In this document: piece after piece, positions 9,398 to 17,522 of the stretch
Numbering within the stretch: position 1 is the stretch's first letter
Layout of the letters: each line of letters starts with the position of its first letter
Assembly (NCBI GenBank): GCA_001438605.1
Contig: LIDE01000018.1
Coordinates: 1 to 64,000, forward strand
Length of the DNA: 64,000 nt
Source: SAR92 bacterium BACL16 MAG-120619-bin48
GTDB taxonomy: Bacteria > Pseudomonadota > Gammaproteobacteria > Pseudomonadales > Porticoccaceae
Direction: 5' to 3'
Program-made: the position numbers and the translations under genes
Notes under the pieces: model-generated
What the model saw: only the letters and a program-made list of their open reading frames with translations
Database searches by the model: none
What the model was told of the DNA's origin: nothing

Positions 9398-10804
9398 ATG
9401 AAACGACTCTTGCCCGCCAGTCTCGCACTGGCAGTAGCGCTATGCATTACAGGCTGTGACAGCAACAAGCCAACGACTACTGGCCCGCTGCTACCCAACA
9501 AAAACCCCTTCCCATCCACTTACCAAATTCCGTCCGCAGCAGTTCTGGTGATCCAGAACGCGAACCTGCTTACAGGTGCGAATGAGCAACTCGACAGCAC
9601 GGATTTGATCGTTGAGAATGGCAAAATTACCGCCATCGGTGCAGATCTTGCCGTGCCTGAGAACGCGCAAGTAGTTGATGCCTCAGGCAAATGGTTAACC
9701 CCAGGTCTTATTGATGTGCACTCGCATATGGGTGTCTATCCAGCGCCGGAAACATCGAACCATTCGGACGGCAACGAAATGACTTCACCCGTCACCGCGC
9801 AGGTGTGGGCCGAACATTCCGTCTGGCCAGAAGATCCACAGTTTGAAAAAGCCCTTGCGGGCGGTGTCACAACCGTGCAAATTCTGCCTGGTTCCGGCAA
9901 TTTGATTGGCGGCCGCGGCGTGACCCTGAAAAACGTCCCTTCAATCACCGTTCAAGGCATGAAGTTCCCCGACGCACCCTACAGCCTGAAAATGGCGTGC
10001 GGCGAGAACCCCAAGCGTGTCTATGGCAGCAAAGGCATTCTTCCCTCCACACGCATGGGCAATATGGCCGGCTATCGCAGCGCTTGGATCGAAGCAAAGG
10101 CTTACAAAAAGACATGGGACGATTATGTTAGCGACTTTAACGCCGGGCTCGACGTTGACCCACCGCTGCGCGATCTGCGTCTAGAGACTCTGACTGGTGT
10201 GCTGGAGGGCGATATCCGCGTCCACAACCACTGCTATAAAGTTGATGAAATGGCACAGATGGTCGATATGGCAAAAGAGTTCGGCTACAGCATTGCTGCC
10301 TTCCATCACGCAGTCGAAGGCTACAAAGCTGCGCCAATGTTAGCCGCTGAAAATATCTGTGGTGTGATGTGGGCCGACTGGTGGGGTTTCAAGCAAGAAG
10401 CCTTCGATATGGTGCGAGAGAACCTTGCCTTGGTCGATCACGCGCAGGCCTGCGCGATTATTCACTCCGATGATCCCATTCAAGTACAGCGTTTGAACCA
10501 AGAAATTGCCAAAGCGATGAGTGCGGGCAACCGTATGGGGCTGAATATTAGTCATGCCAAAGCCATCGGCTGGGGCACGCTCAATGCAGCGAAATCGCTC
10601 GGCTTGGACGATCGTATTGGCTCCCTTGAAGTGGGAAAAAATGCCGACCTCGTACTGTGGTCAGGCGAACCATTAAGTGTTTACAGCCATGCCGAAAAAG
10701 TCTGGATCGACGGCGCGCTGCGCTTTGATCGCGCCGATGCATCGGTACAACCGACCAGTGATTTTAATCTTGGCATTTTGACTGAAGGGGAGGCCCGTCC
10801 ATGA
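9398..10804 (+). CDS. Amidohydrolase family lipoprotein with complete metal ligands
   Basis: A 468-residue imidazolonepropionase-like amidohydrolase. It has a lipoprotein signal with Cys20 in ITGC, a TPGLIDVHSH metal motif (His108, His110), further candidate ligands in VHNH (His278) and the HH pair at 303-304, and a HSDD segment with Asp358. The C-terminal small beta domain (VGKNADLVLWSGEP) is standard. Such enzymes hydrolyse amide or peptide bonds in small molecules, here in the periplasm. ATG 9398 is preferred over an upstream GTG-type extension because it opens the signal peptide and has an AAGG-like site before it. Its TGA overlaps the start of the next gene (ATGA). Confidence 0.88.
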   Translation: MKRLLPASLALAVALCITGCDSNKPTTTGPLLPNKNPFPSTYQIPSAAVLVIQNANLLTGANEQLDSTDLIVENGKITAIGADLAVPENAQVVDASGKWLTPGLIDVHSHMGVYPAPETSNHSDGNEMTSPVTAQVWAEHSVWPEDPQFEKALAGGVTTVQILPGSGNLIGGRGVTLKNVPSITVQGMKFPDAPYSLKMACGENPKRVYGSKGILPSTRMGNMAGYRSAWIEAKAYKKTWDDYVSDFNAGLDVDPPLRDLRLETLTGVLEGDIRVHNHCYKVDEMAQMVDMAKEFGYSIAAFHHAVEGYKAAPMLAAENICGVMWADWWGFKQEAFDMVRENLALVDHAQACAIIHSDDPIQVQRLNQEIAKAMSAGNRMGLNISHAKAIGWGTLNAAKSLGLDDRIGSLEVGKNADLVLWSGEPLSVYSHAEKVWIDGALRFDRADASVQPTSDFNLGILTEGEARP

Positions 10805-12042
10805 AAAATTTAATCGCGCCACTAGTATTAAGCCTGTTGGCCACCACGGTCGCCGCTGAGTCACTGTTGATAAAAGGTGCTGATATCTATACCGCCAAAG
10901 CAGTATTGCCGGCAACCGATCTGTATATCGACAACGGCCGCATTACCGCCATAGGCAACACAGCGCCAAGCACGGCTGATCGCATTATCGATGGCAATGG
11001 TAAAAGTATTTCGCCGGGCCTGTTTAACGCCGACACTCACTTAGGGGTCGTCGAAGTGGGTGCAATTGATGCCACCGTCGATTTCTATTCCGAGCTGAGT
11101 TCAATCACTGCTTCATTCAAGGTGGCTGACGCGTTCAATCCTAAGTCAACGCTTTTCCCCCACAACCGCGTGCACGGCTTAACCCATGCCCTCACGGTAC
11201 CGGAAGCTGGCGCAGGGCTATTTGCAGGCCAAGTTGCATTGATTGAGCTGGGCCAACCTGCCAAAGTCATTAACGACAGCGTTGCGATAGCCGTCGACTT
11301 TACCGAGTCGGGTGTTAGCCATGCAGGCAATTCACGGGCCTCTGCGCTGGCCGTGTTGCGCCAGAACCTCGATGACGCTATTGCATTTTCGGCCAACAAA
11401 GCGGCTGCAATGCGCGGCGATAGTCGCGACTATTCGCTATCACTGGCAGACCTGCAAGCCCTTGAGCCAGTGATCAACGGACGCACACCGCTGTTGGTAA
11501 AAACACACCGCGCCAGTGATATCCGCACCATTCTTAAAGTTGCCAAAGACTACCGCCTGAAGCTTATTCTCAGTGGCGCGGTTGAAGGCTGGTTGGTGGC
11601 CGACGAAATTGCAGCCGCTAAAGTGCCGGTAATTATGGATCCGATTATCAACTTGCCACAGAGCTACGAAAAGCTCGGCGCGCGACTCGACAACGCAAAA
11701 CTGTTGGCCGACGCTGGCGTCACACTGGTATTCACTGGCATGGATGGACAAAGCACGCACAACGCCTATCTAGTACGTCAGTCAGCGGGCAACGCCGTGG
11801 CCAACGGACTCGATAAAACAACGGCCATCGCAGCTATGACATTAAACCCAGCGACGTTGTTTGGCGCTAATGTCAAAGGTGAAATTGCCACGGGTGCAGT
11901 GGCCGATTTGGTACTGTGGAGTGGCGATCCCCTTGATGTCACCAGCGAAGCAGAACTGGTGTTAATCGATGGCGTGCCTGCCGCCATGGTCAGTCGCGCA
12001 CTGCAATTGCGCGATCGCTATTACGAAGCTGCAACAAAGTAA
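10801..12042 (+). CDS. Exported amidohydrolase-like protein lacking the HxH motif
   Basis: A 413-residue paralogue of the preceding protein, with a cleavable signal peptide (LVLSLLATTVAAES, residues 8-21) rather than a lipobox. The fold markers remain (SPGLFNADTHLG; GAVADLVLWSGDP at the end), but the position of the HxH motif reads Asp78-Thr-His80, and the later histidine pair of its neighbour (HHAVEGY) is replaced by SGAVEGW. It may be a non-catalytic partner, or use one metal. The 4-bp ATGA overlap with the upstream gene implies coupled translation and probably a physical complex. A terminator follows at 12085. Confidence 0.82.
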   Translation: MKNLIAPLVLSLLATTVAAESLLIKGADIYTAKAVLPATDLYIDNGRITAIGNTAPSTADRIIDGNGKSISPGLFNADTHLGVVEVGAIDATVDFYSELSSITASFKVADAFNPKSTLFPHNRVHGLTHALTVPEAGAGLFAGQVALIELGQPAKVINDSVAIAVDFTESGVSHAGNSRASALAVLRQNLDDAIAFSANKAAAMRGDSRDYSLSLADLQALEPVINGRTPLLVKTHRASDIRTILKVAKDYRLKLILSGAVEGWLVADEIAAAKVPVIMDPIINLPQSYEKLGARLDNAKLLADAGVTLVFTGMDGQSTHNAYLVRQSAGNAVANGLDKTTAIAAMTLNPATLFGANVKGEIATGAVADLVLWSGDPLDVTSEAELVLIDGVPAAMVSRALQLRDRYYEAATK

Positions 12043-12084
12043 AAACGCCGCGTCTCTCTGCGGGCCGCGACAGCCTATGATAAC

Positions 12085-12112
12085 GGTCGGGGAGTAATTC
12101 CCGACCATTTTT
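12085..12112 (+). terminator. Rho-independent terminator after the amidohydrolase pair
   Basis: The arms GGTCGGG (12085-12091) and CCCGACC (12100-12106) form a 7-bp perfect stem around an 8-nt loop, followed by ATTTTTA. It lies 43 bp after the stop of the second amidohydrolase gene and before the divergent features of the sulfur operon. Confidence 0.75.
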
Positions 12113-12278
12113 AGAATCGCTAGCAACCAGAAAAAACGTGCCGAACACGCTTTGGCTAGTATCACCACGCTAATTCTGTCTTCCTCCCCTCGATCTCTCA
12201 GGCACAGGCCTCCGCCAACCGTGAGACTCAGACCGTCCAGTGGTTTTCCTTCGCCGTTAAAGAGGACTCTTTTTTAGC

Positions 12279-12307
12279 TTGTATATTAGATATTTCTAAA
12301 TTAGAAT
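12279..12307 (+). promoter_or_regulatory. Promoter with interleaved ArsR-type operator for the persulfide operon
   Basis: TTGTAT (12279-12284) and TAGAAT (12302-12307) are separated by exactly 17 bp, a good sigma-70 layout, 48 bp before the regulator ATG. The spacer holds an inverted repeat TTAGA-TATT-TCTAA (12286-12299), and its right half pairs again with TTAGA at 12301-12305. BigR/SqrR/YgaV-type repressors bind AT-rich inverted repeats over the promoters of their own operons, so a repressor bound here would block RNA polymerase. The promoter is directly readable; the operator role is inferred. Confidence 0.65.
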
Positions 12308-12355
12308 CACCTAAATTAATTTCACCAAGCAGTCTCAAACGAGCGAAACCTAGCG

Positions 12356-12682
12356 ATGACATCAACTGCAACCATCAGCAACACCGACATTCAGGCGCTG
12401 GAAAAACATGCACAGCAGGCGGCTGACTTGCTTAAGCAACTCGGTAATGTTCATCGCCTGATGATCCTTTGCACTCTGGTGAACGGTGAGCGGTCTGTCG
12501 GCGAGCTGCACAGTCTGACTCACCTCAGCCAATCTGCCCTTTCACAGCACTTAGCCTCTCTGCGCAACGCAGGGCTGGTGCAAACGCGCCGCGAGGCGCA
12601 AAGTATTTTTTACAGTCTCTTGGGCAGCGAATCGATTCAGATTATTAGCGTGCTCAAAACTATCTACTGTCCAACTCTCTAA
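12356..12682 (+). CDS. ArsR-family persulfide-responsive repressor (YgaV/BigR-like)
   Basis: A 108-residue winged-helix repressor. The recognition helix region is LSQSALSQHLASLRNAGLV (about residues 57-75). Two cysteines, Cys39 in MILCTL and Cys105 in the terminal IYCP, sit where BigR, SqrR and E. coli YgaV carry the dithiol that forms a di- or tetrasulfide bridge with persulfides and releases DNA. The ending YCP and the following rhodanese gene match the E. coli ygaV-ygaP arrangement. It is first in a three-gene operon and probably represses itself via the inverted repeat at 12286-12305. Arsenic sensing is unlikely because the metal-site cysteines of ArsR are absent. Confidence 0.88.
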   Translation: MTSTATISNTDIQALEKHAQQAADLLKQLGNVHRLMILCTLVNGERSVGELHSLTHLSQSALSQHLASLRNAGLVQTRREAQSIFYSLLGSESIQIISVLKTIYCPTL

Positions 12683-12694
12683 CGGAGCCCTATT

Positions 12695-13255
12695 ATGAAC
12701 CAGCCAACTAAAACCATTTCTGCAACTGATTTTAAACAACTTGCGCAGGGCCAGGCGCTGCCGCGGGTTATTGATGTGCGCACCCCTGTTGAAGTTAGCG
12801 CGCAGGCACTGGCCGGCAGCGCGCACTTTCCCTTACAGGAACTGAACTGTGCTGCGGTCAAAAGTTATCTTGCTGAGCAGGGCCACGATCCCGCGCACCC
12901 CGTCTACCTGCTCTGCGCCAGTGGTCAGCGTGCGACGCGCGCGGCGGAGCAGCTGAAGGGTGATCTCGATTGCCAACTGGTGGTGATTGAGGGCGGTATC
13001 AACGCGTTAAACAGTGCCGGTGTTGCCATCGAGAAGGGCAGCAGCAATGTCATTTCCCTTGAGCGCCAAGTGCGGATCGCTGCGGGCTCGCTGGTGGTGG
13101 TTGGCGTAGTCCTTGGCACCGTTCTCAACCCATGGTTTTACGCTCTCGCTGGTTTTGTCGGCGCAGGTTTGGTGTTTGCTGGCGTCACAGATACCTGCGG
13201 CATGGGCATGATGCTCGCGCGTATGCCGTGGAACAATGTTTCAGCGCAAAAGTAA
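12695..13255 (+). CDS. Membrane-anchored rhodanese with DUF2892 domain (YgaP-like)
   Basis: A 186-residue protein: a rhodanese domain (about residues 1-110) with Cys74 in the catalytic loop CASGQR, then two membrane helices (about 128-145 and 148-165) followed by a GMGMMLARMPWN tail typical of DUF2892. This matches E. coli YgaP, an inner-membrane sulfurtransferase. It probably moves sulfane sulfur between thiols or from polysulfide to glutathione, feeding the dioxygenase encoded next. It starts 12 bp after the regulator gene, with GGAG before the ATG. Confidence 0.88.
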   Translation: MNQPTKTISATDFKQLAQGQALPRVIDVRTPVEVSAQALAGSAHFPLQELNCAAVKSYLAEQGHDPAHPVYLLCASGQRATRAAEQLKGDLDCQLVVIEGGINALNSAGVAIEKGSSNVISLERQVRIAAGSLVVVGVVLGTVLNPWFYALAGFVGAGLVFAGVTDTCGMGMMLARMPWNNVSAQK

Positions 13256-13288
13256 GTCAAACCATAACCGACTAGGGAGTGTTGCAGG

Positions 13289-13981
13289 ATGATTTTTAGA
13301 CAACTGTTTGATGCCGAGTCATCGACCTATAGCTATTTGATCGGCGATGAAAAGAGCCGCGAAGCACTGCTGATTGACCCGGTTGTGGACAAAACGGCAC
13401 AAAACTTAGACCTGCTAGCACAGCTTGATTTAAAGCTGGTACTGGCGGTGGATACACACACCCACGCCGACCATATCACGGGCTTAGGGGCACTGCGCGA
13501 CGCCACAGGTTGCATCACGATGATGGGCAACCAAGCGGTGGCAAAGTGCCTGTCAGCGACGTTTTCAGACGGTGATCAGCTGTCCGTGGGCGCCCTGCGG
13601 ATTGAGGTTATCTACAGCCCCGGGCACACTGACGACTCCTACAGTTTTTATTTGCCGGGCCCAGAGCCTATGTTGTTCAGCGGAGACACACTGCTGATTC
13701 GCGGGACGGGCCGCACCGATTTCCAAAACGGTAGCGCTCGCCAACAGTACCAAAGTCTGAACAGATTGCTGCAGTTGGCGGACAATACCTTGGTGTATCC
13801 GGGTCATGATTACAAAGGGTGGACTGTCAGCACGATCGGCGAGGAGCGGAAACACAATCCGCGGCTGCAAGCGAACAGCTGTGACGATTATATTAAGATG
13901 ATGGCCGGCCTGCGCCTGCCCAGCCCGAAAATGATGGATATCGCTGTGCCCGCCAACCAATCCTGTGGCAACCTGACCTAA
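13289..13981 (+). CDS. Persulfide dioxygenase, ETHE1-like MBL-fold protein
   Basis: A 230-residue metallo-beta-lactamase-fold protein. Iron/zinc ligands are visible in THTHADH (His57, His59, Asp61, His62), SPGHT (His113), SGD (Asp133) and PGHDY (His173). The RGTGRTDFQNG segment after the Asp ligand marks the ETHE1-type persulfide dioxygenases, which oxidise glutathione persulfide to sulfite. With the persulfide-sensing repressor and the rhodanese it makes a complete sulfide/persulfide detoxification operon. Convergent with an OYE gene 25 bp away; no clear terminator between them. Confidence 0.9.
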   Translation: MIFRQLFDAESSTYSYLIGDEKSREALLIDPVVDKTAQNLDLLAQLDLKLVLAVDTHTHADHITGLGALRDATGCITMMGNQAVAKCLSATFSDGDQLSVGALRIEVIYSPGHTDDSYSFYLPGPEPMLFSGDTLLIRGTGRTDFQNGSARQQYQSLNRLLQLADNTLVYPGHDYKGWTVSTIGEERKHNPRLQANSCDDYIKMMAGLRLPSPKMMDIAVPANQSCGNLT

Positions 13982-14006
13982 GCGTTGTTGCAGCTTGCTC
14001 GCGGGA

Positions 14007-15284
14007 CTATTTTGCCGTGAGCTTTTTTTGTAAAGCCATGGTCTGTTTGGTGGCGGCAAAGACGGATAGATCTGGATCGGCTTTGCCACTGCGACCAAGG
14101 GCATCAATCTGGCTGTAATACCAATACTGTGTGGCAAATCCAGCAATGGCGCGCAGAGCTTTGAGATTGCCTAAAAATGACAGCCAGCGTGGAAATAGCG
14201 AAAGGTTGTTCTCATAGCGTGGCAGCTCGGTTAATCCTGCCAGCAGCTGGTTTGGGGCATCGGTCAGAACACACATGGGACGGCCCAATCCAATCAAGTC
14301 GGCACTGCCGCTCGCCAGCGCCTGCTCCATTGCCGCTCGCTGTCGAAAACCGCCAGTGACCATCAATGGAATCGTAACTTTAGCCTGCATCGCCAGCGCA
14401 AAATCAACAAAATAGGCTTCGCGCAGCTGAGTTGATTGCGCCACCGCTTGCGGCTCTTCATCCTCTATACCGGCAATACCCAACAACTTTGGCTGCTCGT
14501 ATGTACCGCCGGAAATTTCAATTAAATCCACGCCAGCCGCTTGCAGCCATTCAGCCACTTGTAGACTTTCGGAGAATGCAAAACCGCCCTTTTGAAAGTC
14601 AGCGCTGTTGAGTTTGACGGCAACGGGGAAGCCCGTGCCCACAGCCTTGCGCACGGCGGCCACACAATCAAGCAGTGCTCTCGCTCGATTCTCCAGCGAT
14701 CCGCCATAACTATCTGTGCGCTGATTACTGCGCGGACTGAGAAACTGGGACAGCAAATAGCCATGGGCGGCGTGAACTTGCACCCCTGTGAATCCCGCCT
14801 TTTTTACAGCAGCAGCACAGACGCCAAAACGCCGCACAATATCCTCGATTTCATCGATCGTTAGCGCCACTGGCTGGCCAAACTGACCGCCGGGCAATCC
14901 TAACTTCACGGCAGAGGGCGCTTTAGGGTGGGGATTAATATTTTTTTGCGTCTGTCGCCCAGCGTGGCTAATTTGCGCCCAAAAGTGATTGCCATTGCGA
15001 GTCGCTGCCGCTGCCCAGCGGGCCAGTGCCGACTGCATTTCAGGACTTGGCGGACTGTCGATAATTACGTTGCCGGGACGCTCTAAATGATCGCGATCGA
15101 CTTGAATATTCCCCGACAACAACATGCCAGCGCCACCGTCACTCCACAAACCATACAGCCGCTCAAGCTCCGGCGTTGGCAGGCCCGCGGGTGTTGCAAG
15201 CCCCTCTGTCATGGCTGCTTTAGCAATTCGATTGGGAGTCACTGCGCCACAGGGCAAGGTTAAGGTGTTTGCTAGTAATGTCAT
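14007..15284 (-). CDS. NADH:flavin oxidoreductase, Old Yellow Enzyme family (long form)
   Basis: A 425-residue FMN TIM-barrel protein, a distant paralogue of the enzyme at 8249-9325. Markers are NRIAKAAMTEGLA near the N-terminus, AQISHAGRQT, VQVHAAHGYLLSQFLSPRSNQRTDSYGGSLENR and the glycine-rich MVTGGFRQRAAM phosphate-binding strand. The AAMTEG start is typical of a subgroup of NADH oxidase/OYE-like proteins in fatty-acid and steroid degraders. About 60 extra C-terminal residues after the barrel are basic and amphipathic. ATG 15284. Activity on enones is a family property; the substrate is unknown. Confidence 0.88.
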   Translation of the reverse strand: MTLLANTLTLPCGAVTPNRIAKAAMTEGLATPAGLPTPELERLYGLWSDGGAGMLLSGNIQVDRDHLERPGNVIIDSPPSPEMQSALARWAAAATRNGNHFWAQISHAGRQTQKNINPHPKAPSAVKLGLPGGQFGQPVALTIDEIEDIVRRFGVCAAAVKKAGFTGVQVHAAHGYLLSQFLSPRSNQRTDSYGGSLENRARALLDCVAAVRKAVGTGFPVAVKLNSADFQKGGFAFSESLQVAEWLQAAGVDLIEISGGTYEQPKLLGIAGIEDEEPQAVAQSTQLREAYFVDFALAMQAKVTIPLMVTGGFRQRAAMEQALASGSADLIGLGRPMCVLTDAPNQLLAGLTELPRYENNLSLFPRWLSFLGNLKALRAIAGFATQYWYYSQIDALGRSGKADPDLSVFAATKQTMALQKKLTAK

Positions 15285-15507
15285 GGTGCTTGTCCTGTGA
15301 TGCCGGTTAGCGGCTTATTTTGATGTTATCTGCGCTCATAATACGCTGTATAACAGGCTTAAAACCAGCGCGCATATTTAACCCGCCCAGCGCCGGTGTT
15401 ATAGTCACCAGTGACAGTCCGATCACGAAAATCGCTGCTCGCCATGTGAATGTACGGCCTCGGCAACCTGTTGTTTCTACCACCACATCAACTCTCTAAG
15501 GTTCTCC

Positions 15508-16308
15508 ATGGATTACGCCTATTACGAACAACTTGCCAAAACCGCCAGCGATTTTTCAATCGATAAAAGCTGGACTCAGGGACGCAGTATTTTTGGCGGG
15601 TTGACCACTGCAGTGGTGCTGACCTATATCGAAGCGCAGACAGGATTGTCCGACACGGACTTACGCACCATTAATATTCACTTCTGCGGCCCCACCGCCG
15701 AGGATGTCCCCTGCCAGCTGCGCTGCAATATTCTCTCGCAGGGAAAATCTGTTATTCAGGTGGAAGGGGAGCTGCTACAAGACAATCAGGTAAAAACCAA
15801 AATCGTTGCCTGCTTTAGCCGCCAGAGAAAATCCAATATTCAGGTGACAGCGCCACAGATGACCTTTGCCAAAACCGTGGATGAGCTGCCAAAGATGCCC
15901 TTTAGAGAAGGCCGCGTGCCCGAATTTGTCCGTTACTTGGATACACGCTTTACCAGCACCGCTCTCCCCTACAGCGGCAGCAGCGAATCCACGGTCAGCG
16001 GTTGGATGCGCTTCAACGACTACCCCGCCGTATTTTCCGACAGCGCTATTTTAGCCCTCGTCGATGCCTGGCCGCCCGCCATGATGCCGATGCTGAAAGA
16101 GCATGCGCCCACCAGCACAGTGACGTGGAATGTGGAATTTATGCAACCGCGGACGCCACTCAGCGCGGCCGACTTCCTTTATTATCACTGCGATGTGGCG
16201 CAAGCTGACAGGGGCTATGCCCACACCGAAGGGAAAATCTACCATCCTAATGGTCAGCTACTTGCTCTGAGCAGACAGCTCGTCGCAATTTACGATAAAG
16301 TCGAGTGA
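15508..16308 (+). CDS. Acyl-CoA thioesterase, TesB-like double hot-dog
   Basis: A 266-residue protein with two hot-dog halves. The N-terminal part has QGRSIFGGLTTAVVLTYIE and INIHFCGPT, the C-terminal part has a WNVEFMQPRTPLSAADFLYYHCD segment with the motif order of TesB/PaaI-type acyl-CoA thioesterase family proteins. Such enzymes release free fatty acids from acyl-CoA. ATG 15508 follows AAGG at about 7 nt. The glutaredoxin-like gene follows on the same strand after 69 bp. Confidence 0.82.
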   Translation: MDYAYYEQLAKTASDFSIDKSWTQGRSIFGGLTTAVVLTYIEAQTGLSDTDLRTINIHFCGPTAEDVPCQLRCNILSQGKSVIQVEGELLQDNQVKTKIVACFSRQRKSNIQVTAPQMTFAKTVDELPKMPFREGRVPEFVRYLDTRFTSTALPYSGSSESTVSGWMRFNDYPAVFSDSAILALVDAWPPAMMPMLKEHAPTSTVTWNVEFMQPRTPLSAADFLYYHCDVAQADRGYAHTEGKIYHPNGQLLALSRQLVAIYDKVE

Positions 16309-16377
16309 CAGCCCGAATTCAGTCGCAAGGCGGCTAAAAAAACACAACTAAAACAACAATAAAAACAAGGATATATC

Positions 16378-16743
16378 ATGACCCGCCACATTCTCGACGC
16401 CGCACATATTCACCCTGCGATACAGCAGACGATTGCCGACAGCAATGTCGATATCATATTGGAAGTTCAGGACGCAATTGCCAAAAATGCTGTTGTCGTG
16501 GTGGGGATGGCGCAAAATCCAGTGCCGAAAAAGGCCCGCAAAACCCTCGACGGGCTGGGCGTTAACTACGCCTATTTAGAGTACGGAAGCTATTTCAAAC
16601 TCTGGTATCGCCGCAATGCCCTCAAGATGTGGACCGGCTGGCCTTCATTTCCCATGATTTTTGTAAAAGGCACGCTGATTGGCGGCGCTGCAGATTTAAA
16701 TAAGCTGGTTGAGAGTGGTGAGTTTAAAAAAATGCTCGACTAG
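16378..16743 (+). CDS. Glutaredoxin-like protein without any cysteine
   Basis: A 121-residue thioredoxin-fold protein resembling monothiol glutaredoxins: AVVVVGMAQNPVPKKARKTL in place of the CGFS/CPYC active-site helix, WPSFPMIFVKGTLIGG with the conserved cis-proline and glutathione-binding GG region, and a C-terminal DLNKLVESGEFKKML. The active-site cysteine position is in NPVPKK, and there is no cysteine anywhere in the protein, so it cannot do thiol chemistry. It may be a binding or scaffold protein. An AAGGA site precedes ATG 16378. It ends in the bidirectional terminator at 16788. Confidence 0.82.
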   Translation: MTRHILDAAHIHPAIQQTIADSNVDIILEVQDAIAKNAVVVVGMAQNPVPKKARKTLDGLGVNYAYLEYGSYFKLWYRRNALKMWTGWPSFPMIFVKGTLIGGAADLNKLVESGEFKKMLD

Positions 16744-16787
16744 TTCGTGGCCCGCTTAATCCTGTATTGAACCTATTTTAAGCGCAT

Positions 16788-16822
16788 AAAAAAACCGAGC
16801 CGCTATTAGCTCGGTTTTTTTT
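16788..16822. terminator. Bidirectional Rho-independent terminator
   Basis: A perfect stem of ACCGAGC (16794-16800) and GCTCGGT (16809-16815), flanked by an A-run on the left and a T-run on the right, closes an 8-nt loop. It lies between the convergent glutaredoxin-like gene (plus) and DUF4399 gene (minus) and can serve both. Confidence 0.9.
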
Positions 16823-16865
16823 CGCGCATCCACTCGCTCACCGCAGATCACTGAACAGAGGCGCT

Positions 16866-17348
16866 TTACTCAGCGATAACCTCGATTTCAATCACCTCTG
16901 ACAGCACGGGCGGATTGTGTGGCACGTGGGAATAATTACCCAACAGCAGCTGCAAGCGATGAACGCCGGGCGCTAATGTTAGCTGGGTTTCCGTTTGCGC
17001 TTTGCCGAAGTGAATAACCTGATCAGAGGCAGGTAAAGGCGCGTTCATGTCCGGCAACTGATCGAGATCAATCAACAGATGGTGGTGACCCGTGTTTGCG
17101 AGGTCTGTGCCCGCAGGGGCAACACCCATTCCTTCCAAACCAAACACCACTTTGACAGTACCCGATGTCAGCACCTGGCCATCAGACGGCTGAATAAAAT
17201 AGACCCGCGCATTGTCTGGCGCGGACGAGCGCGGCATACCGCCATGGTCGTGGGCTGCGACCTGACTGCTGGCCACAACAGCAAAGGCTAACCCAATGGC
17301 CATAGCAACACTGTTTTGACGGGTAAAAAAGCGACTTTTGTGCAGCAT
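16866..17348 (-). CDS. DUF4399 domain-containing exported protein
   Basis: A 160-residue periplasmic protein. A signal peptide (about residues 10-30, ending in SQVAAHD) is followed by HDHGGMPR and a beta-rich domain with the family signature NTGHHHLLIDLD and, near the end, a GVHRLQLLLGNYSHVPHNPP segment. The histidine clusters could bind a metal, but no function is established for DUF4399. ATG 17348 has AAAGGA 7-8 nt upstream; a longer reading to 17462 adds 38 residues without a signal-like profile and is rejected. It is divergent from the di-heme peroxidase gene with about 170 bp between, so the two may share control. Confidence 0.85.
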   Translation of the reverse strand: MLHKSRFFTRQNSVAMAIGLAFAVVASSQVAAHDHGGMPRSSAPDNARVYFIQPSDGQVLTSGTVKVVFGLEGMGVAPAGTDLANTGHHHLLIDLDQLPDMNAPLPASDQVIHFGKAQTETQLTLAPGVHRLQLLLGNYSHVPHNPPVLSEVIEIEVIAE

Positions 17349-17522
17349 TTTGTGAATCCTTTTTGGTTGTGTAAATCTGTGCTCAGGGACAATTAACACC
17401 TTCCCACTTATCCGACACCTTCGCCATGGAAGAGAGCAGCCATAGAGAAAAGCCTGTGCCATAATAGCCTAAGGCATTAGGGTTATACTAATCGCTGGCC
17501 GCCCTAATAAAAATAATAAAGC

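Noticed and set aside
9398-12042. Amidohydrolase pair as a complete urease- or hydantoinase-type operon
   Set aside because: No accessory or carbamoylase genes; both proteins are exported, which does not fit hydantoin metabolism.
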